Of a stretch of 64,000 bases of DNA, positions 1-9,669 are shown in pieces (position 1 is the first letter of the stretch; each line of letters begins with the position of its first letter). This DNA is from an uncultured Aquimarina sp. (GTDB taxonomy: Bacteria; Bacteroidota; Bacteroidia; Flavobacteriales; Flavobacteriaceae). Both the position numbers and the translations under genes were made by a program. Under the pieces are notes generated by a model. It was given only the letters and a program-made list of their open reading frames with translations, ran no database searches and was not told where the DNA came from. The stretch is taken from assembly GCA_947489685.1 (NCBI GenBank), contig CANLEM010000002.1, positions 186,001 through 250,000 of the forward strand, in the 5' to 3' direction.

Positions 1-3000
1 GGGTTCATATTGTTTTATTGGATTTCCTTTATTATTTAAAACCGTGCGCCCATTACCCACCCATCGTAGTTGATTGGCAGTATCTACTTCTTCTATTTGC
101 CAAGTATTATCAGGTAGGAGTATTGCTTTTTTGGCGATACCCGATTCTGCCTGTACCTTGGCCATTGCTACATTACCCAGACCATCACTATACTCAAAAC
201 TGATTTGCAAAGGGCTATCCTGATTTTGGGATGCGTGTTGCTCTCGATTAATACTAGCCACTACCGTTGGTATTTGATCAAACTTATAAATCAATCGACT
301 ACTTGCCGATTGTAATAAATCTTTTGCCAGACTCTGTAATTGAGTATAGTTACATATTTCATGTACTTGTGCTGTGGCAAAAAAATTATCAATAAGAGAT
401 TGTTCATTACCATTGGTGATTTGGGTCAAACCAATTAAATTATCTCCCTCTTCACCTATATTATCATTATTAGCATCTTTACCTTCGATCGCCATTGCTT
501 TTACAGACCCTAACTCATCTAGAATCACAGATGAGATATTATCATTTATATCCAGCATTTTTGTTGGAGAAAATGTGCGGTAATCGAATTCTAATACTCT
601 TGTTTCATTACCTATTGCATCTACAGTACGGTTCACGAATAACAAAAGTGGATCATAAAACACTTCGGATTTGGTATCGAAAGGATCAGTGTAAGATACA
701 GGACTGAAAAAACGATTTTTGATATCCTCTATGGTTTCTCCAGCATTTGCAAATTGAGTAGTTCCTGAACGTATCCACCAATGGGTATCTTGTTGATGAT
801 ATTTTGCCTGTAGCATGTCTTGATCAGTCAATTCAAAATCTAATGAATGATCACTGGGCGTATATATATCTTGTAAAAGATTAGGAGTAAATGCTAATTG
901 ATAGTTCTCATATTGAATACCCCAAAGACCTAATTGCCCGTCTGGAAGAGGATTTTGAAGGTTGTTATCATAAAATTTAGTTTTGATGTGCTCGATTAAC
1001 CTTTTTTGTTCCTTTCCCGAATCGGATTTTTGATGATATTCAATCTCTTCTAGTGTGTTAAATGCTTTTCTAAATTCTTCAATAGAGAAAATAGCATTTA
1101 TAGGTTGCAATCCTGTGAGTTCGTAGGTTCTGGTTTGCCAACCCTGTCTTAAAATATGATGTTCATTTGTAATGATATCATTAGTAAAATCATTTTTGCT
1201 AAAGGTGATCCAATTTTTTTGTTGTGCTTTACGTGCATGCTGTTTTGCTTTGCGGGCTGCCACGGTATCACTTGGGGAGTCACTCAATATTTCTTCTGTT
1301 TGTATACGAGGGTATACCACCGCTACCGACTCTAGAACATTACCATATTCGTCAATTTCGATATTTAAGGAGTGAGCAATTCTAGGGTCTTCTGGGTTAC
1401 GTTCATAAGCATACGTTATAGCTTCACTCTCTTTTACGATAAATACAGCATGTTTATTTTGATATTTTGGTTGTATTAATTGGATTTCGCAATTATGGGT
1501 AGCTACACTAAACGGAGTGGCCTGCATTTTTAACTGTTCAAAATCATTTTCATCCGTAGCATCCAAAGAAAACACCTCGGTACGAAGCACCATACCTTTA
1601 CAAGCTCGCAGGGCTTCTCTATATTCCTGGACATCTAATGTATCTAAATTAAAATCTATTAGATGCTTTGCAGCAGTTATAACAGCATCAGATAGTTCGT
1701 ATTCTATAGGATCGGCCTCATACCCTTTTTTCTTAAACTCTTCGTACCAATACTCTTTTTTAAATTGAGTAATTATTTTTTTTGCATCCAAAAAAGCGCC
1801 TGTATGATACCAGGTTTTAGTTAGTACCGGCGGTTGGTGATCTTCTTTGGTTACCACATTACTCGCCCCTGTTTTTTCAAAAACTTCAAAAACCTCGCTA
1901 TCTCTTTGTTCTACTCTTCCAAACCCTCTAAATTCTCTTTCGGCATGATCATAATATCCATGATGATACGAATATTCTGTAGCGAATCTTACTTTGGTTA
2001 CCGCCTCGGTTATAATAGTTTTACTAACACATTGTACAGGAAATGGTAGTTTGGTTATCCATGGGGTTCCTTTTTGTTTGTCCTTAAGATAATAATAGGT
2101 TGAACTCTTATATTCTACTTCGCTTTTTTTACCAAATCCATTTGCATAGCTTTTCATGATATGGGGCTTAATACCTCCCATAAGATCTATATATCGCATG
2201 GGTGCATTTTTATAAGCCGGAAGCTCTGAAGACCAAACAATACTAGAGGTACCGTTACCCAATAGATCAGTTATTGTAATCTTGTTAGGCTTTTCGGTTG
2301 GAAAGAAAGGTTCTATCTCTGTTGCATCACTCCAAGCGTTTCCGCTATGATTGAGATATGCTTTAAACGTGTTCTTACCTAGGTAAATAATATCCGCCAC
2401 CCCTGTTCCGCTAATATCCGTAAGCTGTATGTATTGAGGATTAAAAAGTTCTGGAGTATCAAAACGAGGAGCATTTCCCATAGTGATTTTGGCACTAAAC
2501 CGGCCATAACCAAGATTTGCCCAATAACATATTTCGCCATTTACAATTCTTACAATATCTGTAAGACCATCTCCCGTCATATCGGCCAAAAAGATACGTT
2601 GTTGTTGATCTTGAAAAACTATTGCCGGTCCGGATTCATCATCATAGGGTTTTGGCACAAATTGCGCACTATCATAACCTATTTTCCCTTTGTTTTCATA
2701 CCACCAAAAAGCTCCCTGATCACTCAAAACTACTTCTGGCTTTCCATCTCCATTAAGATCAAACATGCGAACATTAGGATTACTCAAGTCTATTTGTAGC
2801 TCTTTCATAAAGGTTCTGAAAGGTTGCCATTCTTCCTCATTACTTAACTCAAAATATCCCTGCTTCCCAGGAGCATGTATTACAATTTGTTTTAACCCGT
2901 TAGCATCCAAATCTTGTAGTTGCACTACACCATTTTTAATTCCTAAGGATGATGGTTTAGGGATAATTGCTTTGGCCTGAGTAAAACGTACATTTCCATG

Positions 3001-4488
3001 GTCATCTTCTCCTAAATTACTTTTGTAATACCATGCATTAGCCTGCTCTGTAAGCATTCCATTAATTCCTTCGTTATAAAGATCAACCCATTGATAATTA
3101 CCTGAAAGGCCGGTAGGAGCATGTATTAAATTTTCTTCTGAAACTTCTTTCACATCGGTATTCCAATGTAACCATTGGTACTCAAAGGTCATTTTTGGTA
3201 ATGCTTTTACTGCATAGGTATCATCTGATTTTCTCACATATCCTTTTTGAGTAATCCCTACCAAATAGGTAAGTTCTGAAGGGCGATCTGACTTTTCTTG
3301 TAATGATGTCGAAGGCAAATATTCAAAATCTAATGATCGAACCAACGTTGGAGTACCTGCATTTAACTGTGGAAAAGTATGAAACATCAATACCCTTTGA
3401 CACAATCTATTGGTTCGAATCTCAAAACCCGATCTATATGAAGAAAACGGGTCACGACGATAACGCCATTGTTGTGCATCGGATTCATCTGGTGTTGGCA
3501 CCTCGTTATTATGCTCACCATAATCAAACACTAATTCAAAATGATATGGATCATTTAAAGGTTTTTCAAGTACATACGGTGTTTGAATGTTAGGGAAATA
3601 AGGATTTTGGTTTCCATATGTGATACGTTTCAAGTATCTATTTGTAAAAATAGCCAAACCATTAATCCTGTTCTTTTCATACACTTTGTTTGGTACATTG
3701 TCAAGATTTTCTTCTTTGTACTCGTAAGAAATGTAGTTTCCTTTATTGTCATATGAAAACTCTGGTAACCATTCAAAAATCTTTACACTATCTAGTGGAT
3801 CTGCCAATCGATAATTTGTACTATAGCCAAAGATTGTTACCTGATCATTGGGTGTCGTGACTTTCCAATATACCCCTTGATCCTGATGGCTAATTTTTTC
3901 AATCTTGGCAAATCCTCCCTCAATACGAGGGCGATATTTTTTTATCGTATAGCCATCGACTTGCTGAGTTTTTATTTCCCATTTGCCAGGAGATGTTTCT
4001 TCGACGCATGGCACCAGATCTTCTACCCCTGAAAAAACAAATGTATCTTCAGAAAAATCATCATCAAAATATTTAGGTAATCCCTTGTCGGTTTTTCTCT
4101 TTATTGAAGGTATTCCTATAGACCACCCTATCCCAAATATACTATTACCTACTCCAGAATTATAACTCAATCCTATAGATGGAGAAAAGCCATTTCGACC
4201 AGGAGAAATAGGCAACGGCAGACTAAAACCTGAAGTGCCATTGGATGGGTTTACTTCAAATTTTTCATCAATTCCCTTTAATGCTCCCCCTCCTTTTGGA
4301 AGAGAGATTGACGGTATCTCTATGGCATTGGATTGTGTCGTGTTTTCTTTTGTTAGAAGTTCGACATTAATTGCTGGTGATTGCTGTTCGTTAGTATTTT
4401 GGTCCTCAGAATTATTTTTTAGCATATCAAATAATTTGAAATTATTTATATTCTTGTTTCTGGGGCTATCAATTGTAATAATTGACAT
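1..4488 (-). CDS. Tc-toxin B component (TcB/TcaC-like), 3' end beyond window
   Basis: The reading frame runs from an ATG at 4488 to the left edge (1,496 codons, no stop at the points checked: 4486, 4006, 2764, 1591, 1). An SpvB/TcaC N-terminal domain starts near residue 60 (LPKGGGALKGI, then SPGRNGFSPSIGLSYNSG and KRKTDKGLPKY). FG-GAP/VCBS-type repeats follow at about residues 570-760 (FDLNGDGKPEV, DMTGDGLTDIV, DISGTGVADII). TcdB middle domains come next (EYREALRACKGMVLRTEV near 955). The visible end reads RWVGNGRTVLNNKGNPIKQY, the signature just before the RHS-repeat core. In known ABC toxins the B subunit and TcC form a hollow RHS cocoon that carries a cytotoxic C-terminus injected through TcA. 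The toxin-bearing C-terminus and any TcA gene would lie to the left and cannot be seen. No signal peptide is apparent. The family call is firm; target and host are unknown. Confidence 0.9.
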   Translation of the reverse strand, partial: MSIITIDSPRNKNINNFKLFDMLKNNSEDQNTNEQQSPAINVELLTKENTTQSNAIEIPSISLPKGGGALKGIDEKFEVNPSNGTSGFSLPLPISPGRNGFSPSIGLSYNSGVGNSIFGIGWSIGIPSIKRKTDKGLPKYFDDDFSEDTFVFSGVEDLVPCVEETSPGKWEIKTQQVDGYTIKKYRPRIEGGFAKIEKISHQDQGVYWKVTTPNDQVTIFGYSTNYRLADPLDSVKIFEWLPEFSYDNKGNYISYEYKEENLDNVPNKVYEKNRINGLAIFTNRYLKRITYGNQNPYFPNIQTPYVLEKPLNDPYHFELVFDYGEHNNEVPTPDESDAQQWRYRRDPFSSYRSGFEIRTNRLCQRVLMFHTFPQLNAGTPTLVRSLDFEYLPSTSLQEKSDRPSELTYLVGITQKGYVRKSDDTYAVKALPKMTFEYQWLHWNTDVKEVSEENLIHAPTGLSGNYQWVDLYNEGINGMLTEQANAWYYKSNLGEDDHGNVRFTQAKAIIPKPSSLGIKNGVVQLQDLDANGLKQIVIHAPGKQGYFELSNEEEWQPFRTFMKELQIDLSNPNVRMFDLNGDGKPEVVLSDQGAFWWYENKGKIGYDSAQFVPKPYDDESGPAIVFQDQQQRIFLADMTGDGLTDIVRIVNGEICYWANLGYGRFSAKITMGNAPRFDTPELFNPQYIQLTDISGTGVADIIYLGKNTFKAYLNHSGNAWSDATEIEPFFPTEKPNKITITDLLGNGTSSIVWSSELPAYKNAPMRYIDLMGGIKPHIMKSYANGFGKKSEVEYKSSTYYYLKDKQKGTPWITKLPFPVQCVSKTIITEAVTKVRFATEYSYHHGYYDHAEREFRGFGRVEQRDSEVFEVFEKTGASNVVTKEDHQPPVLTKTWYHTGAFLDAKKIITQFKKEYWYEEFKKKGYEADPIEYELSDAVITAAKHLIDFNLDTLDVQEYREALRACKGMVLRTEVFSLDATDENDFEQLKMQATPFSVATHNCEIQLIQPKYQNKHAVFIVKESEAITYAYERNPEDPRIAHSLNIEIDEYGNVLESVAVVYPRIQTEEILSDSPSDTVAARKAKQHARKAQQKNWITFSKNDFTNDIITNEHHILRQGWQTRTYELTGLQPINAIFSIEEFRKAFNTLEEIEYHQKSDSGKEQKRLIEHIKTKFYDNNLQNPLPDGQLGLWGIQYENYQLAFTPNLLQDIYTPSDHSLDFELTDQDMLQAKYHQQDTHWWIRSGTTQFANAGETIEDIKNRFFSPVSYTDPFDTKSEVFYDPLLLFVNRTVDAIGNETRVLEFDYRTFSPTKMLDINDNISSVILDELGSVKAMAIEGKDANNDNIGEEGDNLIGLTQITNGNEQSLIDNFFATAQVHEICNYTQLQSLAKDLLQSASSRLIYKFDQIPTVVASINREQHASQNQDSPLQISFEYSDGLGNVAMAKVQAESGIAKKAILLPDNTWQIEEVDTANQLRWVGNGRTVLNNKGNPIKQYEP

Positions 4489-4836
4489 TAATTATGTGGG
4501 GGAGTATTTCTTGTACTGGAGTATAGTTGAACAAGAAAACAATATGATTTTAAGAATCGTATTAGATCAAAGATTCTTGTATCACATTAAAGAGGGAATA
4601 AATATAACATCATATAGACCTGAATAACAAAAGGTTAATCACCCTTATTTTAAGGAAAAACACTGTATTATTTGTAAGAACTATTGGATATGAACCAATA
4701 CAAGCCAATAATCACCAAATGATATACCTTTTAAAAAAGTGAATTATTAAAACACTTCTTAGGCGAAGTAAAAAGAAGTTTTGGAAGTTTTTTTGACGTG
4801 TATCAATACCTATACCCCGAAAACTTTATAAACGTA
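4489..4836. other. Intergenic region upstream of the TcB gene
   Basis: About 350 bases separate the toxin gene start from the terminator of the upstream membrane-protein pair. I see no gene, repeat or convincing promoter. The toxin start has no Shine-Dalgarno sequence, which is usual for Bacteroidota. Confidence 0.5.
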
Positions 4837-4867
4837 GAAGCAATACACCGGGTAGACGTATTGCTTC
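4837..4867 (-). terminator. Rho-independent-type hairpin
   Basis: A 10-bp perfect stem (GAAGCAATAC / GTATTGCTTC) with an 11-base loop lies 22 bases past the stop of the minus-strand gene at 4889-5602. The tail in that direction is only moderately T-rich. It would insulate the toxin gene from read-through. Confidence 0.6.
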
Positions 4868-4888
4868 AGGAAAAACTCGCAATATCAA

Positions 4889-5602
4889 TTAATCAATAAA
4901 CTCTTCAGGTTTTGATTTATGTGCTACCGCCGATAGTAAAATAAAACACATAGCCAAAATTAATCCAATATAGTCCTCACTATGCATATAAGGGTCTGCC
5001 AGTTTAATTGCTGGGATAATGAAGATAGCAATACCAAATACACCTATGATAAGAGATTTGACCCTATGTGCTGTATTTCTGGCAATCATAAACCCAAAAC
5101 CAATTAGCCAAATGCCGATTAAAATTTCCGAAAACAAACGAAAATCTTTCGTTAAGTCTGCAAACATATTTCCCGTCATGACCATGGTGTCAATAGATAC
5201 TACATTTTTTGCCGCTGTATTAGTGAGTTCTGGAATATTTGCAAAAACAAAAATAGGACCTGCCATAGCTATAATAGCTCCAACTGTGCCTATTAAGGCA
5301 AAGTAAAATGAGTAAACAGAATTATGTTCTTTTGATACGATATTATGTAAGGCAAAAGGAACAGGTAGTAATAAAAGTTGTGATATAAAATAGCACACCA
5401 TTAAGCCTTGAAAAACACCAGAAGTATTTGCCTCTACGTACCAATTAATGGCCGCAACATGGTCATCCAGCATTTCAAAAGTAAATCCAAAAAGAGGTAA
5501 AATCACTGCAAAATAAATACTAGTTAGAAAAATACTTGCGGCGGCAGCTGCTGAAGATTTCCAGGCGATGCCTCGCCATTGTGTAAATTGTGATGTTGTC
5601 AT
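4889..5602 (-). CDS. Polytopic membrane protein (DUF4386-like)
   Basis: The 237-residue protein has about six hydrophobic segments, a short hydrophilic N-terminus and a charged C-terminus. The general layout resembles DUF4386-type membrane proteins of Bacteroidota, but I see no diagnostic motif, so the family is tentative and the function unknown. It lies 2 bases downstream of another small membrane-protein gene (5605-6012) on the same strand, so the two are almost certainly cotranscribed. A hairpin terminator follows. Substrate and role cannot be read from the sequence. Confidence 0.7.
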   Translation of the reverse strand: MTTSQFTQWRGIAWKSSAAAAASIFLTSIYFAVILPLFGFTFEMLDDHVAAINWYVEANTSGVFQGLMVCYFISQLLLLPVPFALHNIVSKEHNSVYSFYFALIGTVGAIIAMAGPIFVFANIPELTNTAAKNVVSIDTMVMTGNMFADLTKDFRLFSEILIGIWLIGFGFMIARNTAHRVKSLIIGVFGIAIFIIPAIKLADPYMHSEDYIGLILAMCFILLSAVAHKSKPEEFID

Positions 5603-5604
5603 AA

Positions 5605-6012
5605 TTATGATATTTTTAAATTTAACTTTATAGTGTTTCTTCTTAGTAAGAGGTAATAACTAATGGTTGATAGTTTTGTGAAAATGAGAACTTCTATCCA
5701 ATCAAAAGGAGCACCACCTCCCCACAAAATAAACCTTGGAACTATAGGCCATATTCCAGCCCATATATACACGTAAACAGTTGAAAGTTTCGGTACTAAT
5801 TTTTCTTTAAAAAGTAGTATTGTAGCCACAAGTGCATCGTGAAATCCGACTAATACTAATAACACTAATGCGCTCAAAATATCCAATTCCAGGATATTTA
5901 ATATATCATACATGTATTTCACTCCTATAAATGCTTCAATCGAATGTTTGGTGTAAATAATAACGAGTAATACAACAGGGATATACGATAATAGTTTAAC
6001 TAACCTTTTCAT
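5605..6012 (-). CDS. Small four-helix membrane protein, unknown
   Basis: The 135-residue protein has four predicted membrane helices. The N-terminus is MKRLVKLLSYIPVVLLVII and the C-terminus is short and basic. The layout is DoxX-like, but no conserved DoxX residue can be pinned down, so I leave it unnamed. It is the first gene of a two-gene minus-strand unit with 4889-5602. Confidence 0.65.
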   Translation of the reverse strand: MKRLVKLLSYIPVVLLVIIYTKHSIEAFIGVKYMYDILNILELDILSALVLLVLVGFHDALVATILLFKEKLVPKLSTVYVYIWAGIWPIVPRFILWGGGAPFDWIEVLIFTKLSTISYYLLLRRNTIKLNLKIS

Positions 6013-6387
6013 ATAATTAAATATTTAGTACACACAGAGATGTATGTTGTTTATGAAGACAAACTTATTTTGAGATTTCCTTATGTAAATAAAAAATATG
6101 ACGAGACTGGATTTTTGTTGATAAAGCTTGAATTTCTATTGACAGCTTCATGTAAAAAGCTATTCATATTTTCTTGAATAACTGAACTATCAATAGAATT
6201 TATTTTAACACCGTCGAATGACCTTTATCTATAAAATTCAGGAAACTAGAATTCCATTTTTTATTCCTCAACATCTTTTCGCCTTTTTTATCAGGTTTAT
6301 CAGAAAAAATCCAGTTTCATCTTTTTCCTCATTAAAACCTTTCCCATCCAAAATAGTTTTGTCTGGAAATCTAAAAGCAAAAAGCAA
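6013..6387. other. Divergent intergenic region
   Basis: These 375 AT-rich bases lie between the minus-strand membrane-protein pair and the plus-strand TonB receptor operon. They must hold both promoters, but I cannot place a -7/-33 pair with confidence. No gene, repeat or RNA structure was seen. Confidence 0.5.
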
Positions 6388-8766
6388 ATGAAATTATACG
6401 TCAATATGTTGTTTGGGTTGTTTTTTTTAACAGTACAAGCACAAGAGAAATATACGTTGAGTGGTTACGGAAAGGATATTACCTCTGGAGAAAGTCTTTG
6501 GGGAGTAAATATTATTGTTGGACCAAATCAAGGTACTATTACAAACGATTATGGATTCTATTCTATCACATTGGAAAAAGGAATTCATACCATTGAATTT
6601 TCTTCTATAGGCTTCAAAACCATTACAAAAGAAATCACAATTACCGGAGATATGAAATTTAACTTCGAGATGGAAGAAGCAGCGGCAACATTGGATGAAG
6701 TACTTATAACATCATCTAAAGCGAGTAGAAATATTAAATCTACCGAAATGAGTGTTGCAACTATTAAAGCAACTACTATGAAAAAATTACCAACAGGTCT
6801 CGGCGAAGTGGATTTAGTAAAATCAATACAACTGCTCCCTGGAGTCTCCAGCGTTAGCGAGGGTTCATCTGGTTTTAATGTAAGGGGAGGTTCTGCAGAT
6901 CAAAATCTTGTACTATTAGACGAAGCAACAATTTATAACGCTTCTCACCTTTTAGGTTTTTTCTCTGTTTTTAATGCAGATGCCGTAAAAGACGTAAAAC
7001 TCCATAAAGGGGCAATACCCGCAACTTTTGGTGGTCGACTGTCTTCGGTTTTAGATATCAAACAACGAGAGGGTAATACCAAAGAGTTTAATGGAGAGCT
7101 TGGCCTTGGACTTATATCAAGTAGAGCTTTGGTACAAGGACCTATAAATAAAGGTAATAATGAAGAGGGAAAAGGTAGCTATTTATTAGCCGGAAGACGT
7201 TCTTATATAGATCTGTTTGCACCCTTGGTAGATGATTTTAAAGACACCAAACTTTTCTTTTATGACATAAATTTAAAAGTAAATTATAATCTAAATGATA
7301 AAAATCGGCTTTTCCTTTCTGGATACTTCGGCAGGGATAGGTTTGCCATTGATAATGTATTTGGAAATACGTACGGAAATGGCTCTACAACATTACGATG
7401 GACTAGTGAAATTAGTGACAAGTTGTTCTTTCAAGCCTCTGCTATATATAGTGATTATGAATATGAGGTTGATGTTTTAACCTCTGGGTCAGAATTTCGT
7501 TGGAAATCGAATATTGTAAATTATAATTTCAAGCCTAGACTTAGCTGGTTTATAAGTTCAGGTAACACACTTAGAACAGGGTCGGATTTTACCTATTACA
7601 ATTTTAATCCAGGAGAGATTTCAGCTCTTAATAATTCTTCAACAACACCTCAAAACTTTCAGGATAAATATGCTTTAGAAATTGCGCCTTATGTAGATTT
7701 TGAACATAAATTATCAGATAAGCTGAGTTTGCAATATGGGGTAAGATGGTCCAATTTTCAACGTATTGGCAAAGAAACAGTTTCGCAGTATGCAAACGGA
7801 AGTCCATTAACTTATAATCCAACATTAGATCTGTTTGAAGAAAATGAAGTGATAGGAACAACCAATTTCGGCTCTGGAGATGCAATAAAGAGTTTTAACA
7901 ATATAGAACCTCGTATTTCTGCCAGATATTTATGGAATAAAACCACTTCGATAAAAGCTAGCTATAATAGAAATTATCAGTATTTACACCTCATCTCAAA
8001 TTCTACATCGGCAACACCTTTAGATATTTGGACCCCCAGTGGTCCATACCTAAGACCGCAATATTCAGATCAATTTGCTTTGGGGTATTTCAAGACTTTA
8101 AAAAATAACGCATACGATTTTAGTATAGAAGCGTATTACAAAGACCTTAGAGATGTAACAGATTTTGTAGATGGCGCAGATCTTCTTTTTCAAGAAAATA
8201 TAGAAACTCAGGTAGTACAGGGTAAAGGAAGAGCCTATGGGATGGAGTTTCAAATAAACAAAAATTCTGGTAAGCTTACAGGATGGTTAAGTTATACGCT
8301 TGCAAAATCTGAAAGACAAGTACTAGGTATTAATAATAACGAGTACTACCCATCTAATAATGACCAAACTCATGAGCTTAGCATAGTAGGACTTTATAAG
8401 CTTAATGACAGATGGGATTTTGGTGCAAACTTTGTTTACGGCTCCGGAAAACCTGTGACTTATCCTACAGGTAAATTTGAGCAAAACGGCCTTATCGTTG
8501 CAGATTTTGAAGGTAGAAACGGAAATAGACTACCTGCATTTCATCGCTTAGATCTATCTGCAACACTTAACCCTAAGAAAGGTGGCAATGGCACTTGGAT
8601 TTTTAGTGTGGGTAATGCGTATAATAGGCAAAACGCAGCAACTATTTTCTTTAGAGAAAGAGTCGATGAAATAAACGATATAAATATTCCTACAGGCCAA
8701 ACAGAAGCAAGTAAATTCTCTTTTTTGGGGATAGTACCCTCAGTAACCTATCAGTTTAAATTTTAA
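6388..8766 (+). CDS. TonB-dependent receptor with carboxypeptidase-like domain
   Basis: The 792-residue outer-membrane receptor has a signal peptide (about 1-19, ending TVQAQ). A carboxypeptidase-D regulatory-like domain spans about 22-108 and a plug about 110-220 (GFNVRGGSADQNLVLLD, then GAIPATFGGRLSSVLD). A beta-barrel ends in aromatic YQFKF, the normal C-terminal membrane-insertion signal. Receptors of this type import scarce compounds through the outer membrane using TonB energy; the ligand cannot be inferred. The next gene (11 bases on) is a DUF4249 lipoprotein, a standard partner of this receptor class. A histidine kinase and LytTR regulator follow, so the four genes probably form one operon with local sensing. 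Confidence 0.93.
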   Translation: MKLYVNMLFGLFFLTVQAQEKYTLSGYGKDITSGESLWGVNIIVGPNQGTITNDYGFYSITLEKGIHTIEFSSIGFKTITKEITITGDMKFNFEMEEAAATLDEVLITSSKASRNIKSTEMSVATIKATTMKKLPTGLGEVDLVKSIQLLPGVSSVSEGSSGFNVRGGSADQNLVLLDEATIYNASHLLGFFSVFNADAVKDVKLHKGAIPATFGGRLSSVLDIKQREGNTKEFNGELGLGLISSRALVQGPINKGNNEEGKGSYLLAGRRSYIDLFAPLVDDFKDTKLFFYDINLKVNYNLNDKNRLFLSGYFGRDRFAIDNVFGNTYGNGSTTLRWTSEISDKLFFQASAIYSDYEYEVDVLTSGSEFRWKSNIVNYNFKPRLSWFISSGNTLRTGSDFTYYNFNPGEISALNNSSTTPQNFQDKYALEIAPYVDFEHKLSDKLSLQYGVRWSNFQRIGKETVSQYANGSPLTYNPTLDLFEENEVIGTTNFGSGDAIKSFNNIEPRISARYLWNKTTSIKASYNRNYQYLHLISNSTSATPLDIWTPSGPYLRPQYSDQFALGYFKTLKNNAYDFSIEAYYKDLRDVTDFVDGADLLFQENIETQVVQGKGRAYGMEFQINKNSGKLTGWLSYTLAKSERQVLGINNNEYYPSNNDQTHELSIVGLYKLNDRWDFGANFVYGSGKPVTYPTGKFEQNGLIVADFEGRNGNRLPAFHRLDLSATLNPKKGGNGTWIFSVGNAYNRQNAATIFFRERVDEINDINIPTGQTEASKFSFLGIVPSVTYQFKF

Positions 8767-8777
8767 TTATAAAACAT

Positions 8778-9653
8778 ATGAAAACAATAACAAAAGCAAT
8801 CCAATGCCTTGTATATATTAGCATCGTAGTATTAATTTTTTCTTGTGAAACAGATGTTAGTAATGATATCAACTTAGCGGCGTCACCAGCAAAGCTAGTA
8901 ATCAATGGAGGTTTAGAACGAAACACTGTAAGTCCTCTAAGTGTTCAACAATTAAGATTGACTACAACGAATAATTTTCTCTCAAACGAACCCAATCAAA
9001 TCGTAACCGATGCTGATATATCAATTACAGATGGCACCAATACTTGGACCTTTACTCATCAAGGAGATGGTTTTTATAGTAATACAACACTAATTCCCGA
9101 ACTTGGAACAACCTATACAATTACTATATTATGGAATGGAGAAACCTATCAAGGTTCTGATACATTAAATGAAGCTCCAGAATTTGATGCTTTTTTTACT
9201 GAATTTGAAGAAGAAACGATTTTTTCTCCAGGGGGTTATTTTTTGAAATTTGACAGTACTGATCCAGCTAATATTGAAAATTATTATTACAATAGACTTT
9301 TCAAAAATGGTGAATTTGTTATATCTCCGGATCCCGGTAATGCTCAAAACTTAATTACTTCAGACGAGTTTTTTGATGGACAACAACGTACAGGTGTTGA
9401 TATAAATGGAGAGATAAGTTTTGAAATTGGTGAAATGGCAACTGGTCAACAACTTGGTATATCTAAAGAATATTTTGATTATCTTTTTGAATTGTTTACT
9501 CAAACTGGTAATACAGGGATTTCTTTTGGAGGCAATCCACCACCAGCTACAATTAGGAGCAATGTTATCAATATAACAACACCAAGTAATAGGGCGGTAG
9601 GTTTTTTCTATACAGCAGATGTAGTAGAGAGTTCAATTATAATAACCGAATAA
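8778..9653 (+). CDS. DUF4249 lipoprotein, partner of TonB receptor
   Basis: The 291-residue protein has a lipoprotein signal peptide with lipobox IFSC (lipid-modified Cys23). A beta-rich domain follows (KLVINGGLERNTVSPLSVQQ at about 34, then DITDGTNTW-like strands) that matches DUF4249. These proteins are almost always encoded next to a carboxypeptidase-domain TonB receptor and are thought to act at the cell surface with it, though no biochemical role is established. The gene sits 11 bases after the receptor and 16 bases before the histidine kinase. Confidence 0.88.
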   Translation: MKTITKAIQCLVYISIVVLIFSCETDVSNDINLAASPAKLVINGGLERNTVSPLSVQQLRLTTTNNFLSNEPNQIVTDADISITDGTNTWTFTHQGDGFYSNTTLIPELGTTYTITILWNGETYQGSDTLNEAPEFDAFFTEFEEETIFSPGGYFLKFDSTDPANIENYYYNRLFKNGEFVISPDPGNAQNLITSDEFFDGQQRTGVDINGEISFEIGEMATGQQLGISKEYFDYLFELFTQTGNTGISFGGNPPPATIRSNVINITTPSNRAVGFFYTADVVESSIIITE

Positions 9654-9669
9654 TTAAAAATATAGCAAA

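Noticed and set aside
4235..4627. 130-codon plus-strand frame and other plus-strand frames from 1 to 4500
   Set aside because: They lie antisense within, or overlap the start of, the TcB gene and have no family resemblance. The minus-strand frame is clearly coding.
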